A DNA stretch of 64,000 bases, from assembly GCF_046250175.1 (NCBI RefSeq), contig NZ_CP176468.1. One strand, 5' to 3'. Positions 1 through 9,290 of this stretch are shown here, piece by piece. Under the pieces are notes generated by a model, which worked only from the letters and a program-made list of their open reading frames with translations, did no database searches and was not told the origin of the DNA. The stretch comes from Psychromonas sp030397575 (GTDB taxonomy: Bacteria > Pseudomonadota > Gammaproteobacteria > Enterobacterales > Psychromonadaceae). A program made the position numbers and the translations under genes. Numbering within the stretch: the stretch's first letter is position 1; every line of letters starts with the position of its first letter.

Positions 1-192
1 GCGTTTCATCATGACTGACAATTCATAAGCGAGCTTATCACCAAAAACAAACATTGATAGCGCAGCAGCAATTAACACCGACGCGGTCGCTAACTCTTTA
101 GATCGAGCAACTTGTCCCTTTTCTTTGGATTTGCGTACTTTTTCGGGCGTGGCCTGTTCGGACTTATCGGTACCGTTTTCATTTTCAGCCAT
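1..192 (-). CDS. flhB: Flagellar export gate protein FlhB, N-terminal part (runs off the left edge)
   Basis: Reading the minus strand from the ATG at 192 gives 64 residues that begin MAENENGTDKSEQATPEKVR and continue without a stop to the window edge. The motif DKSEQATPEK followed by a Lys/Arg-rich stretch and a first membrane segment is the hallmark start of FlhB. FlhB sits in the inner membrane and switches the flagellar export apparatus from rod/hook to filament substrates by self-cleavage in its C-terminal domain, which is not in this window. It follows fliR by 32 bases in the same direction, the usual order in polar-flagellum operons. flhA is probably next, beyond the edge, but that is inference. 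Confidence 0.95.
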   Translation of the reverse strand, partial: MAENENGTDKSEQATPEKVRKSKEKGQVARSKELATASVLIAAALSMFVFGDKLAYELSVMMKR

Positions 193-224
193 GACTTAAC
201 CCCTTAATATACATAAGTAACCCG

Positions 225-1016
225 CTAAGGTTTGGCACAAGGGTTATTAAGCATTTCACACATACTCGTTACCCCTTCTGTCCATTGGTTTTGAAAATGC
301 ATTGGCACATTTAGCAGAGTTATCCATAATACAAACAGCCCAAATACCATACTAATCGAAAACCCTAAGCTAAAGATATTTAACTGTGGTGCTGCTTTAG
401 TCATAATACCAAAGGATAAATTAACCAATAACATCGCCACCATAGAAGCGATAGAAAAAGCCAAGGCAGCATGAAACATAGTAGAAAGCCAATCAGCTAC
501 ATGATAATAATCTAATGCTAATAACCCGCTTTCAGAAACGGGTAAAGTGCTAAAACTTTTAATGATCATTTCAATCATTAAGAGATGGCCATCTACTCCC
601 AAAAATAATAGAGTCACTAACAACACATAAAATTGCCCGACCACTGGTGAACTTTCGCCACTTAAAGGGTCGGCCATAGATGCAAACCCTAAACTGGTTT
701 GCATCGCTATAATTTGACCTGCAATCACGAAGGTTTGCACAACAAAAACAGAAATAGTACCTATCGCAATACCGATCAGGATTTGCTGCATCACCACAAT
801 AAAACTATTAAGTGAAAACAACTCAATATCATCAGGTCCAGCAGGGATAGCAGGCAAGGCGATTAATGTAATAGTTAGCGCATAAAATAAGCGAATACGA
901 GTAGGTAAGGTATTAGAGCCAATAGCAACCATCACCATCATCATGGCGGCAATACGACTAAATGCCCATAGGTAGCTGGCAATCAGATCTAAAATAAGAT
1001 CCGCAGAGAAAACCAT
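225..1016 (-). CDS. fliR: Flagellar export gate protein FliR
   Basis: This 263-residue, very hydrophobic protein has about six membrane segments and the usual FliR length (near 260). With FliP and FliQ it forms the helical export-gate complex at the centre of the MS ring, through which unfolded flagellar subunits pass. The internal segment GFASMADPLSGESSPVVGQF is typical of FliR. The start codon touches the stop codon of fliQ at 1016, so the two are translationally coupled. Gene order fliP-fliQ-fliR-flhB supports the call. Confidence 0.96.
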   Translation of the reverse strand: MVFSADLILDLIASYLWAFSRIAAMMMVMVAIGSNTLPTRIRLFYALTITLIALPAIPAGPDDIELFSLNSFIVVMQQILIGIAIGTISVFVVQTFVIAGQIIAMQTSLGFASMADPLSGESSPVVGQFYVLLVTLLFLGVDGHLLMIEMIIKSFSTLPVSESGLLALDYYHVADWLSTMFHAALAFSIASMVAMLLVNLSFGIMTKAAPQLNIFSLGFSISMVFGLFVLWITLLNVPMHFQNQWTEGVTSMCEMLNNPCAKP

Positions 1017-1285
1017 TAGCCAACCACTTGTGGAATCTGATCAATCATAGATACAAAGAACTCCATTAACTTACCAAACCCCCAATGTGCGCCAAATGCT
1101 AACGCTACTAAGGTCATAATAAGACGAGGTAAAAAGCTTAGTGTCTGCTCATTAATTGAAGTTGCAGCTTGAAAGATAGCGACCACTAAACCTACTATCA
1201 AGCTGGGTATGATCACCGCAGAGACTAGAATCAATACCAACCATAATGCTTGTCTAAAAATATTAACAAAAACTTCCGGTTCCAT
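1016..1285 (-). CDS. fliQ: Flagellar export gate protein FliQ
   Basis: The protein has 89 residues and two membrane hairpins, exactly the family size. The motif FQAATSINEQTLSFLPR is the conserved FliQ loop between the two membrane helices. Several FliQ copies wrap the FliP5-FliR1 core of the export gate. The gene lies 8 bases downstream of fliP and ends on the first base of fliR, so it belongs to the same transcript. Confidence 0.97.
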   Translation of the reverse strand: MEPEVFVNIFRQALWLVLILVSAVIIPSLIVGLVVAIFQAATSINEQTLSFLPRLIMTLVALAFGAHWGFGKLMEFFVSMIDQIPQVVG

Positions 1286-1293
1286 AAGTCTCC

Positions 1294-2037
1294 TTACAAC
1301 CCGAAACTATTAGCTAAACTGCCCATGACTAAGTTCCAGCCATCTACTAATACAAACAACATTAATTTAAAGGGTAGTGAAATAATCATTGGTGATAACA
1401 TCATCATCCCCATTGCCATTAAGATACTTGCTACCACTAAATCTATAATCAAAAAAGGAATAAACAACATAAAGCCTATTTGGAAAGCAGTTTTTAATTC
1501 ACTAGTTACAAAAGCAGGTATCAATACTGTAATTGGCACTTCTTCAGGTGTATCTACTTGAACATCAGCAATTTCCATGAACATCTCAAGGTCTTTTAGG
1601 CGCGTTTGTGACAACATAAATTGCATCATCGGCTTTTTACCTTCTTCCAATGCTTGCACAATGGTCATTTCTTCATTGAGATAAGGTTGTAAAGCCGTTT
1701 CATTAATACGATCAAACACTGGCGCCATGATAAAGAAGGTCAAAAACAGTGCTATACCGTTAATCACCTGATTAGATGGAGAGCTTTGTAAGCCTAGAGC
1801 TTGACGCAGAATCGACATGACCACCACAATACGAGTAAAAGAGGTCATTAAAATAAGCATTGCCGGCAGGAAGCTCAATGCCGTCATAAAAGCTAAGACT
1901 TGCAGCGTAACACTGTATTCTTGATCGCCTGTAGGGCTGGTTGTCACTGTTACCGCAGATAAGGCAGTAGGATCGGCCAATACTTGAGGTACAAACATTA
2001 TTAGGACAGAGGCTAATAACCAGAGTAGTTTATTCAT
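1294..2037 (-). CDS. fliP: Flagellar export gate protein FliP
   Basis: This 247-residue protein starts with a cleavable-looking signal sequence (MNKLLWLLASVLIMF...VLADP), as FliP does. It then carries the family signatures MTSFTRIVVVMSILRQALG and, near the C-terminus, the segment VLVDGWNLVMGSL. FliP forms the pentameric core of the export gate. The start overlaps the end of fliO by 8 bases, an arrangement that couples their translation. FliO assists FliP assembly, so the overlap makes functional sense. Confidence 0.97.
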   Translation of the reverse strand: MNKLLWLLASVLIMFVPQVLADPTALSAVTVTTSPTGDQEYSVTLQVLAFMTALSFLPAMLILMTSFTRIVVVMSILRQALGLQSSPSNQVINGIALFLTFFIMAPVFDRINETALQPYLNEEMTIVQALEEGKKPMMQFMLSQTRLKDLEMFMEIADVQVDTPEEVPITVLIPAFVTSELKTAFQIGFMLFIPFLIIDLVVASILMAMGMMMLSPMIISLPFKLMLFVLVDGWNLVMGSLANSFGL

Positions 2038-2455
2038 TATTTTTCTTTCCTACTTTGGATAGTACGCTAGCAAACGCAGTTTTGAATGAAGGATTTTCAG
2101 GAATATCAATATCTTCTTCTTGAGCTGGATCTAATTGATCGAGCAAGTTAACAGAATGCTCACTGACACCTAGCAGATATTGTTTACCACGCACCTCTAT
2201 TATTTGCACCCGACTTTTATTAGTCAGCGCTTGCGTGGAAATCACTTTAATTGGACTGTGCTGACCACCATGACGAATCAAGTTGCTCTTTTTCATCAAG
2301 AATGCAAATAGGAAGATACAAGCAAGCACCAAAATCAAAGAGCCCAGCATAGTACCAATCGCTAATTCTGGGCGTTTACTTGTTTCCTCTAGCGCCATTA
2401 CAGGCAAACTTAATGTCGCCATTACAACACTTATAATCCATGTGAGCGGCTTCAT
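2030..2455 (-). CDS. fliO: Flagellar assembly chaperone FliO
   Basis: The protein has 141 residues with an N-terminal signal-like segment, one strong membrane helix (GTMLGSLILVLACIFLFAFL) and a cytoplasmic tail containing SPIKVISTQALTNKSRVQII, typical of the poorly conserved FliO family. It helps FliP fold into the export gate. The start codon overlaps the fliN stop codon (ATGA type, 4 bases) and its end overlaps fliP. Identity rests on the membrane topology, the small conserved C-terminal motif and position between fliN and fliP. Confidence 0.92.
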   Translation of the reverse strand: MKPLTWIISVVMATLSLPVMALEETSKRPELAIGTMLGSLILVLACIFLFAFLMKKSNLIRHGGQHSPIKVISTQALTNKSRVQIIEVRGKQYLLGVSEHSVNLLDQLDPAQEEDIDIPENPSFKTAFASVLSKVGKKNNE

Positions 2456-2844
2456 TTTAGTTTTTTAATACGTTCGGTTTGGCTAATCACATCGGTTAAA
2501 CGAATACCAAATTTATCATTAACAACAACCACTTCACCATGGGCGATCAAGGTACCATTAACTAATACATCTAGTGGTTCACCCGCAATACGCTCCAGCT
2601 CTACAACTGAACCTTGATTAAGCTGTAACAGATTACGGATATTAATTTTACTGCGCCCTACTTCCATGGAAATAGTCACAGGAATATCGAGAATACTGTC
2701 TAAACGTTCCAACTCATCATCACTCATTGGCTTTTTAGTATCTTTGAGCTCATCTAAATCAATGCTTTTTGCTTCGGAACCAGCATTTTCTGACTCTTCT
2801 AATGCTGCTGCCCAATCATCAGCCATATCTTGTTCTGTACTCAT
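2452..2844 (-). CDS. fliN: Flagellar motor switch protein FliN
   Basis: This 130-residue protein has an acidic N-terminal region and a C-terminal SpoA domain (about residues 50-130) with the typical run LDIPVTISMEVGRSKINI, then LLQLNQGSVVELERIAGEPL and HGEVVVVNDKFGIRL. FliN forms the lower ring of the cytoplasmic C-ring and, with FliM, sets rotation direction and docks the FliH-FliI export complex. It lies 36 bases downstream of fliM. Confidence 0.97.
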   Translation of the reverse strand: MSTEQDMADDWAAALEESENAGSEAKSIDLDELKDTKKPMSDDELERLDSILDIPVTISMEVGRSKINIRNLLQLNQGSVVELERIAGEPLDVLVNGTLIAHGEVVVVNDKFGIRLTDVISQTERIKKLK

Positions 2845-2880
2845 TATTTGCTTCCTATTATTGCATCTACAATGGTCTTG

Positions 2881-3897
2881 CTATTTTTCTCTTAAATCTT
2901 CTAACTGAATTTGTGTTTTTTGCACTTCAGGACGATTAATTTTTTCGGTGACTTTTAAAGCATAATTGTCATTGGCTTTCCCCAAAGTTGCACGGAAACT
3001 AGGTAGACCTTCTACTGATACTAACAAACTTTCAGGAAGATCAATGGGAATAATGTCACCGCTTTTTAAATGCATTATCTCTCGCAAGGATAGCTCTTTT
3101 TCCACAACACATGCATCAATCCCCACTTCCACATCCATAATTTCATCTTCAAGTGCTTGAGACCAACGTTGATCGGTATCCTCTTTATCACTTTGAACAC
3201 CTGCATCCAATAATTCACGAATTGGTTCGAGCATCGAATAAGGCATAGCGATATGGAAATCACCACCACCACCGTCTAGCTCAATATGGAAGGAATTAAC
3301 TACAATCACTTCCGTTGGACTGACAATATTAGCCATCGCAGGATTCACTTCAGAATCAAGGTATTCAAACTCTGCATCCATCACTGGAGCCCAAGCATTA
3401 TGGTAATCTTCAAATACTATTTTTAATAGCATTTGAATGATACGACGCTCAGTAGGAGTAAACTCCCTACCTTCAATTTTGGCGTGATAACGACCATCTC
3501 CACCAAAAAAATTTTCCACTAGAATGAAAACTAAGCGAGCTTCCATAGTTATCAAACCAGTTCCTTTCAACGGACGAAAACGCACCATATTCAGGCTAGT
3601 AGGGACAAATAGGGTGTGAACATACTCACCAAATTTAAGCATTTGCACGCCATTGATAGACACTTCAGCGGTATGACGTAACATATTAAATAAACTGATA
3701 CGTAAATGACGGGCAAATCGTTCGTTAACCAACTCCAAGGTTGGCATACGCCCACGTACAATCCTATCTTGTGATGAAAAGTCAAAATGGGCATGGGTAT
3801 CACCCGAGTCCATTTCTCCATTATCACCACTTTCCTCATCGACATCATCAACACCATGCAATAGCGCGTCGATTTCATCTTGGGATAATAAATCCAT
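2881..3897 (-). CDS. fliM: Flagellar motor switch protein FliM
   Basis: The protein has 338 residues. The extreme N-terminus, MDLLSQDEIDALLHGV, is the conserved CheY-P-binding peptide. A middle CheC-like domain contains the segment GLITMEARLVFILVENFFGG, and a C-terminal SpoA domain follows (about 265-335). FliM links FliG to FliN in the C-ring and receives the chemotaxis signal. The acidic linker after the N-terminal peptide is a normal family feature. It is followed by fliN and preceded by fliL with short gaps. Confidence 0.97.
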   Translation of the reverse strand: MDLLSQDEIDALLHGVDDVDEESGDNGEMDSGDTHAHFDFSSQDRIVRGRMPTLELVNERFARHLRISLFNMLRHTAEVSINGVQMLKFGEYVHTLFVPTSLNMVRFRPLKGTGLITMEARLVFILVENFFGGDGRYHAKIEGREFTPTERRIIQMLLKIVFEDYHNAWAPVMDAEFEYLDSEVNPAMANIVSPTEVIVVNSFHIELDGGGGDFHIAMPYSMLEPIRELLDAGVQSDKEDTDQRWSQALEDEIMDVEVGIDACVVEKELSLREIMHLKSGDIIPIDLPESLLVSVEGLPSFRATLGKANDNYALKVTEKINRPEVQKTQIQLEDLREK

Positions 3898-3913
3898 GCT
3901 TAACCCTTATCTA

Positions 3914-4417
3914 TTACTGTAAAACAAAACCGGTAAATAATACCGTATGGATTAATGCACGTTGCTCAACCAAATTAGTCGCTTTATTAAGCTCTTCAAG
4001 CGCGGTCATTCGTAACTCATTCTTCCCTTGAGGACTACGTAATTGTTCTACGGAAGCTTCTCCAAATACAGTCACCAACGTACTCTCTAATAAAGGAATA
4101 TGTTTACGTACTAATACAGTATCAGCTTTGTTATCAACAATTAACTGTACTTTAATTTGTGCCGTTCTATTTCGATTCCCTTCAGTGACATTAAATACAA
4201 GGGGTCTGGGCATCGGCACATAATTAGCTTCTAGTTTTTGTACCTCTTCCATTGCAGCATCTTTTACTACCTCTTCACTTTCTGGCTCGCTACTAAAGAA
4301 CAGAAAAAAAACAGCTGCACCAGCAATGATTAACACTAATACCGCTGCTGCGATGATAATAATTAATTTCTTTTTGCCAGCAGGTGCTTCACCTGACGCT
4401 TCATTTTCTTCAGCCAT
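3914..4417 (-). CDS. fliL: Flagellar basal body-associated protein FliL
   Basis: This 167-residue protein has a short cytoplasmic N-terminus ending in Lys residues, one membrane helix (about residues 17-41, rich in Ile, Ala and Val) and a periplasmic FliL domain. The domain includes the segment YVPMPRPLVFNVTEGNRNRT and ends VLFTGFVLQ, the family's usual C-terminus. FliL surrounds the stator and supports motor torque. It lies between fliK (107 bases upstream) and fliM (16 bases downstream). Confidence 0.94.
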   Translation of the reverse strand: MAEENEASGEAPAGKKKLIIIIAAAVLVLIIAGAAVFFLFFSSEPESEEVVKDAAMEEVQKLEANYVPMPRPLVFNVTEGNRNRTAQIKVQLIVDNKADTVLVRKHIPLLESTLVTVFGEASVEQLRSPQGKNELRMTALEELNKATNLVEQRALIHTVLFTGFVLQ

Positions 4418-4524
4418 TTATACTCTCCTTAAAATAACCAGTGTTTATAGCGTCTTAATCTAGGGGAATAATACACTGATTTTAATTGTCATTTCGCCGT
4501 TAATCCAAGATGTTTAAAAAATTA

Positions 4525-6390
4525 TTATGCATAATAATCAATTCCTTGATCATTAGAAGCAATTTTTGAAGGCATCCAAATGGCAGTACTATTATCTTCA
4601 ACTAAATCTGCATCATTAGCACCACGACTATTCATAGCCTGCATCGATTGATGCTGTCCAGACTGTTGTTGCTGTTGAGATTGCTGTTCAACATTAGCAT
4701 CACTTAATTGAATTCCTTGTTGTGCTAATTGCTCTCTTAAGCGTGGCATATTTTGCTCAATAATATCTTTACTTAAACCGGCCTGGGTTTGAATATTTAA
4801 TTGAACTTGATCCTGCTGAACCTGCACCTTAATAAACATAGACCCTAACTCCGCAGGATCTAATCGAATTTGCACTTCTTGCTTGCCTTCGGATAACATC
4901 ATCATCACGCGTTCCCCCATCAAGTGGGCGGCCTGTTTAGATTGAATATCTAAAGGTTCTTGCAGTAAATTATTAGTGGCTTGCATATGTTGATTCATTG
5001 ACACAAGTTTATCTGACTGAATGATACTAGTTTGAATAGGTTTAGCGCCATTAACATCAACCATAGTTTGTGCAGCCGCTTGCCCTTCCACTTTTAATGT
5101 AGTCGAGATACTAGCTGGATTGTCTAATTGTCCATCCTCTTCTGTTACAAGCTCTGGTAACGCGATTTGTGGCTCGTCTTTAGCAAGAGATAATATTTTA
5201 TTGTTTAATGTTGATAAACCTTCTTGGCCATCACTCTCTACCCCAATTTTTTGCTCTTGTAATAGAGTATGCTGGGAAGCTTGAAGGTTAGCTTTTTTAC
5301 TTAATACGTTTATTTGATCGATACTATCAAGACTGTTTTCATTGCTATTATTAACATTAGTATTCATTTGCTGTGCATCTCGAATACTAGATAGTAGTTG
5401 CGCCTGCTGAGACTGTGTCGCTGGTCCATTATCAGTTACTAATGTTGTATTTGCATCTTCAAATGAATCATCACTGATACTCGATCTTTCGATGGTTGCT
5501 TGACCATTCAAATTATCAAATCTAACAGTGGCTTTATTATCTATATCTAAACTTTCAACATCACCTTCCTGCAATATACTTTGTTGGGTAACCACATTAT
5601 CAAAAGTGAAAGTCTCATTCTTATCCATACCTAAGCTTTCGCTATCACCTTCCTGCGATGCACTTTGTTGAGTAACCACATTATCAAAGGTGAAAGTCTC
5701 ACTCTTGTCCATATCTAGGCTTTCGCTATCTCTTTCCTGCGATGCACTTTGTTGAGTAACTACATTATCAAATGTAAAAGTTCCCCCTTGTTCTAACGCG
5801 GCTTCTATATCGTCACTTTCATCGGTATCATTGGTTTTTTGAAAGTCTTTTGAATTTAATTGACTACTCGTTGATAAATCACTGTTTACTGTTGAAGGTT
5901 TCATTGCCGTTTGCTCAGCAGTTACCCCACCTATGCTTTTTTCTGGGAGTTTTTCATCAGAAGCTTTATTAGTAGATTGGAGAGTATTTTTGTCTGCTAG
6001 CTCATCCTGTTCAATAACATCTGAGCTAAGTAGCGTTTGAACAGGACTATCCGTAGAGATAGCTACATCATTATCTTGGCCGGTGACTTGCGTTGATGAG
6101 ACTGATAAAAACTCAGTATCCTGAACATTGAGCTCACTTTCATCACTCTGACTCTCAATAGTTTGTCGTTCAGTGGCGTTAACCATTTTCTTAGCGTCAG
6201 CTAAAGCCGTTGTTACTGTAGGTGCTTTATTTTCTTCAATCTTATCATTTAATAATTGAGAAAATCCCTGTTGCTTTTGCGCAGGCTCACTCTGCTCTTC
6301 AGATAAAATGGATTTACCTAAGATTTCATTCTCTTTATGTGCTTTTAAATCACTAGTTGTAGTACTAGCAAACATTAAAGGCTGCACCAT
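4525..6390 (-). CDS. fliK: Flagellar hook-length control protein FliK, enlarged by internal repeats
   Basis: This 621-residue protein has a low-complexity Ser/Gln/Asp-rich N-terminal two thirds and a conserved C-terminal substrate-switch domain (about residues 490-570). The domain includes EGKQEVQIRLDPAELGSMFI and ends in a Gln-rich tail, which is the FliK/Flg_hook signature. FliK measures the growing hook and triggers FlhB to switch export specificity. About 92 residues (roughly 202-293) consist of a 28-residue unit repeated a little over three times, described as its own feature. It is longer than the approximately 400-residue enteric FliK, though long, variable FliK proteins are common in marine bacteria. 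Position between fliJ and fliL supports the call. Confidence 0.93.
   Translation of the reverse strand: MVQPLMFASTTTSDLKAHKENEILGKSILSEEQSEPAQKQQGFSQLLNDKIEENKAPTVTTALADAKKMVNATERQTIESQSDESELNVQDTEFLSVSSTQVTGQDNDVAISTDSPVQTLLSSDVIEQDELADKNTLQSTNKASDEKLPEKSIGGVTAEQTAMKPSTVNSDLSTSSQLNSKDFQKTNDTDESDDIEAALEQGGTFTFDNVVTQQSASQERDSESLDMDKSETFTFDNVVTQQSASQEGDSESLGMDKNETFTFDNVVTQQSILQEGDVESLDIDNKATVRFDNLNGQATIERSSISDDSFEDANTTLVTDNGPATQSQQAQLLSSIRDAQQMNTNVNNSNENSLDSIDQINVLSKKANLQASQHTLLQEQKIGVESDGQEGLSTLNNKILSLAKDEPQIALPELVTEEDGQLDNPASISTTLKVEGQAAAQTMVDVNGAKPIQTSIIQSDKLVSMNQHMQATNNLLQEPLDIQSKQAAHLMGERVMMMLSEGKQEVQIRLDPAELGSMFIKVQVQQDQVQLNIQTQAGLSKDIIEQNMPRLREQLAQQGIQLSDANVEQQSQQQQQSGQHQSMQAMNSRGANDADLVEDNSTAIWMPSKIASNDQGIDYYA
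5513..5787 (-). repeat. 84-bp in-frame tandem repeat inside fliK
   Basis: The marker ttatc plus flanks recurs at 5513, 5597, 5681 and 5765, exactly 84 bp apart. This gives three full units and a partial fourth. On the protein it is a 28-residue unit with the core TFDNVVTQQSASQE followed by SESLxMDK. The two central units are nearly identical at base level, while the unit nearest the C-terminus is diverged (RFDNLNGQ replaces FDNVVTQQ). This fits stepwise duplication, with the central copies youngest. Confidence 0.93.
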
Positions 6391-6462
6391 AAAAAACTCT
6401 CTCTATATTAAAACGGTTTCTACTGTTAAGTAGTTCGCTATAATCACTATTCTAGCTAATGA

Positions 6463-6921
6463 TTAGTTATATTCTTGTTGTGATTGTTTATTTCTAAAAA
6501 ACTGAAAAGTGGCAAATTCATCTAATAACTGTTGCTCTTTTTTATCTTCTAACTTCGTCTTTTCAAGCGCCTTTTTCTCTAACAATAACCCCATCGCTTT
6601 ATGTGCTATTTGACTATCGGTCCATTTCCGCTTTGCTTCACGTACCGCATATTCAAACTTAACCAGAGAAGATTGTTGATTACTTAAACCTTGGTCTATT
6701 TGAACAATGAATTGCTGGTATTTACCCAAAGTAGAAATCGTCAACCCCTGAGATCCCTTCTCACTTAACTGAGCAATATATTGACGACGATATTGATGCA
6801 GGTTTTGCAACTGATTACGTTGCTCAAAGAGATCGTTTTTAGCCTGTTGATAAACTTTTAACGCTTGATCAACTTGTTTCTCTCTTTGCTCATATACAAG
6901 CTGTAATGCATTCACGGCCAT
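6463..6921 (-). CDS. fliJ: Flagellar export chaperone FliJ
   Basis: This 152-residue, highly charged, Gln/Lys/Glu-rich protein is predicted to be almost entirely coiled coil, as FliJ is. FliJ inserts into the FliI hexamer much like the gamma subunit of F1-ATPase, and it escorts chaperones to FlhA. The family is weakly conserved in sequence. The call rests on length, coiled-coil composition and position 11 bases downstream of fliI and upstream of fliK. Confidence 0.92.
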   Translation of the reverse strand: MAVNALQLVYEQREKQVDQALKVYQQAKNDLFEQRNQLQNLHQYRRQYIAQLSEKGSQGLTISTLGKYQQFIVQIDQGLSNQQSSLVKFEYAVREAKRKWTDSQIAHKAMGLLLEKKALEKTKLEDKKEQQLLDEFATFQFFRNKQSQQEYN

Positions 6922-6932
6922 GATGTAATCCT

Positions 6933-8264
6933 TTAGCTATTCACAAACTCCTGCGTTAAAACGGCAAGTTGTGTCAAACAATCGTTGTAACTGATACTGT
7001 CTTTCATACCTTGTTGCAAGAAATGATCCAATCTAGGCTTAATTAAAATTGCTTTATCAATACGTGGGTCACTGCCACGGGAATAAGCCCCTATAGTGAT
7101 CAGCTCTTTGTTCTCTTCATAAAGTGCATATGCTTGTTTTAGTACTCGCGCAAGGGTTTGATGTTCATCAGAAGTGACCATCGGCATCACTCGACTAATT
7201 GATTTAGCCACATCAATGGCAGGAAAATGACCAGCGTCAGCTAGGTTTCTAGATAATACGATATGCCCATCTAAAATGGCGCGAGACGCATCAGCAATTG
7301 GGTCTTGTAGATCATCACCCTCAGTTAATACGGTGAAAAAAGCACTAATTGATCCTTGATTGTCATTACCATTACCAGCTCGCTCAACTAATGCAGGTAG
7401 CTTGGCAAAAACAGAAGGTGGATAACCTTTAGTGGCAGGAGGTTCACCAATAGCTAATGCAATCTCACGTTGTGCTTGTGCAAAACGTGTTAAAGAATCC
7501 ATTAGTAATAATACATTCAAGCCTTGATCACGAAAGTATTCGGCAATAGTTAATGCCGTTTCACAGCCTTTTAGACGCATTAAAGGTGATGCATCAGCAG
7601 GAGCGGCAATAACCACCGCCCTAGATCGACCTTCTTCGCCTAATATTTCTTCAATAAACTCTTTAACTTCACGACCACGTTCACCAATCAAGCCAACGAC
7701 CACCACATCAGCATTTGTGCCACGAGTCATCATGCCTAATAACACACTTTTACCAACGCCAGAGCCTGCAAACAAGCCCATTCGTTGACCTTGGCCAACG
7801 GTTAATAAAGCATTAATCGCTTTAATACCTGTATCTAATGGCGACTTAATCGCTTTGCGGGAAAGAGGATTGATACGTGTATTTTGGTAACCACTCATTC
7901 TATTGGTTTTAACGTCGCCCTTTCCATCAATCGGATTGCCCATACCATCAAGTACTCGGCCAAGCAGTTCCATACCAACCGGAATACCCACCTCTTTTGT
8001 TTGAGGGATCACTTTTGCTCCAGGTAACACTCCTGTTAACCTTTCACTTGGCATCAAAAATAAGCGGTCACTGGAAAAACCAACCACTTCTGCATCAATA
8101 TAACCATCATTGGTTTCAACTTTACACATACTACCAACGGCAGCGCTGCACCCCACGGCTTCTAAAGTTAATCCAACGACCCTTACTAATTTACCTGCAA
8201 CTACGGGGTGAGTAATAGACTCGCCCACTTGGTACTGGTTAAGACGCTGCGCTAGACTATTCAT
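6933..8264 (-). CDS. fliI: Flagellum-specific export ATPase FliI
   Basis: FliI is the hexameric ATPase that energises and orders flagellar protein export. The P-loop GSGVGKS lies at about residues 167-173. Further family motifs are GLIGERGREVKEF, LLMDSLTRFAQAQREI and SGSISAFFTVLTEGDD-like (here QGSISAFFTVLTEGDD). I chose the ATG at 8264 (443 residues, MNSLAQRLNQYQ). The frame stays open a further 19 codons upstream, but those lie inside fliH and encode an unusual Lys-rich stretch. With this start the gene overlaps the fliH stop by 8 bases, the same coupling seen at other junctions of the operon. Confidence 0.96.
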   Translation of the reverse strand: MNSLAQRLNQYQVGESITHPVVAGKLVRVVGLTLEAVGCSAAVGSMCKVETNDGYIDAEVVGFSSDRLFLMPSERLTGVLPGAKVIPQTKEVGIPVGMELLGRVLDGMGNPIDGKGDVKTNRMSGYQNTRINPLSRKAIKSPLDTGIKAINALLTVGQGQRMGLFAGSGVGKSVLLGMMTRGTNADVVVVGLIGERGREVKEFIEEILGEEGRSRAVVIAAPADASPLMRLKGCETALTIAEYFRDQGLNVLLLMDSLTRFAQAQREIALAIGEPPATKGYPPSVFAKLPALVERAGNGNDNQGSISAFFTVLTEGDDLQDPIADASRAILDGHIVLSRNLADAGHFPAIDVAKSISRVMPMVTSDEHQTLARVLKQAYALYEENKELITIGAYSRGSDPRIDKAILIKPRLDHFLQQGMKDSISYNDCLTQLAVLTQEFVNS

Positions 8265-9246
8265 TATCTTCAGTTGCCGTTTTATTATTTTTTTGCGGCT
8301 CTTCAATAAGGTTTTCAGCAACGTCTTCTATCGACGGCTCTACATTGTCTATATGTGCTTCGTTTTCTTCCTCTTCGGCTTCAGCAGCTTTATTTAGCAT
8401 ATCTTCAGTTTGCATTTCATAATCTACAGGCTGTTCATTACTCAAGTCACCATCATTACTTACTTCCGGCGTATTCTGATAATTTTCTTTTAAAAAATGT
8501 TTTAAGACTTGGGTAATACGTGTTGAAAAAGCGTAATCAATACTCGATGTTTGAGTTTGAATTTGGCAGTCTCCACGCAATAATGTTGGTTCAGATCTAA
8601 GATCCCAGCCACGCTTTTCACATTCTTTTTCAGAAAATGCGTCTTGTACAAAAACTAAGTCTTCGGGATTTAAACTGATAATAATATGTTGTTCATTGAC
8701 AGGAAGCGCTTCAATACCTTGCTTCAACGCTTGTAACACAACTTGAGGATTCACCGTCACTTCACAACGCACCATTTGCTCTGCAAGGTTTGTTGCTAAT
8801 GTGATTAGTTGGAATTCAACATGCTCATCTAACTTTTCCAATGGCCTATGTAGACGTGAAACTAATTGTTGCCAATGTAAAGTTTGTACATCTACTTTGA
8901 CTTGCCCTTCTGTAAGACCTTCTTGTAATCCTTGTGCAAGCCCTTCTTTATGACCTTCGCCTAAGCCTTGCAATTTACCTTCTTCCAAACCTTTGTTATA
9001 ACCCGCTTCCTTTCCCTCATTAAAACCATCTTCGTAAGCGGATGCTCGAATTGCTTCAATATCTTCTAGGGTTAATGGTTTGGGGCCTTCTTCTTTCGTT
9101 TCACTCTCTTCAACAGGCGTATCTTGATACCAGCTTGCAGGACGACCAAATAGATCGGTATCATTTTCACCAAGTGAAATATCCTCTTCGAAGTCAGGGA
9201 TTGCCCATTTTTCGAATGCATTATCATTATCGTTATTAGAAGTCAT
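8257..9246 (-). CDS. fliH: Flagellar export ATPase regulator FliH
   Basis: This 329-residue protein has an acidic N-terminus and then a striking Gly-every-fourth-residue helix (about residues 75-115, with units such as GFNEGKEAGYNKGLEEGKLQ). This GxxxG repeat is diagnostic of FliH. The C-terminal domain (about 120-245) binds FliI. It also has an acidic C-terminal tail of about 80 residues that many FliH proteins lack. FliH restrains FliI and docks it to FliN. It lies between fliG and fliI. Confidence 0.94.
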   Translation of the reverse strand: MTSNNDNDNAFEKWAIPDFEEDISLGENDTDLFGRPASWYQDTPVEESETKEEGPKPLTLEDIEAIRASAYEDGFNEGKEAGYNKGLEEGKLQGLGEGHKEGLAQGLQEGLTEGQVKVDVQTLHWQQLVSRLHRPLEKLDEHVEFQLITLATNLAEQMVRCEVTVNPQVVLQALKQGIEALPVNEQHIIISLNPEDLVFVQDAFSEKECEKRGWDLRSEPTLLRGDCQIQTQTSSIDYAFSTRITQVLKHFLKENYQNTPEVSNDGDLSNEQPVDYEMQTEDMLNKAAEAEEEENEAHIDNVEPSIEDVAENLIEEPQKNNKTATEDNE

Positions 9247-9290
9247 CCATTTACCTTTTTAACCGACGAGTGCGAGTTACTATTTTATGA

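Noticed and set aside
8265..8321. N-terminal extension of fliI by 19 codons
   Set aside because: It lies inside the fliH coding region and gives a Lys-rich stretch not typical of FliI. The ATG at 8264 gives the usual length and an 8-base overlap like other junctions.
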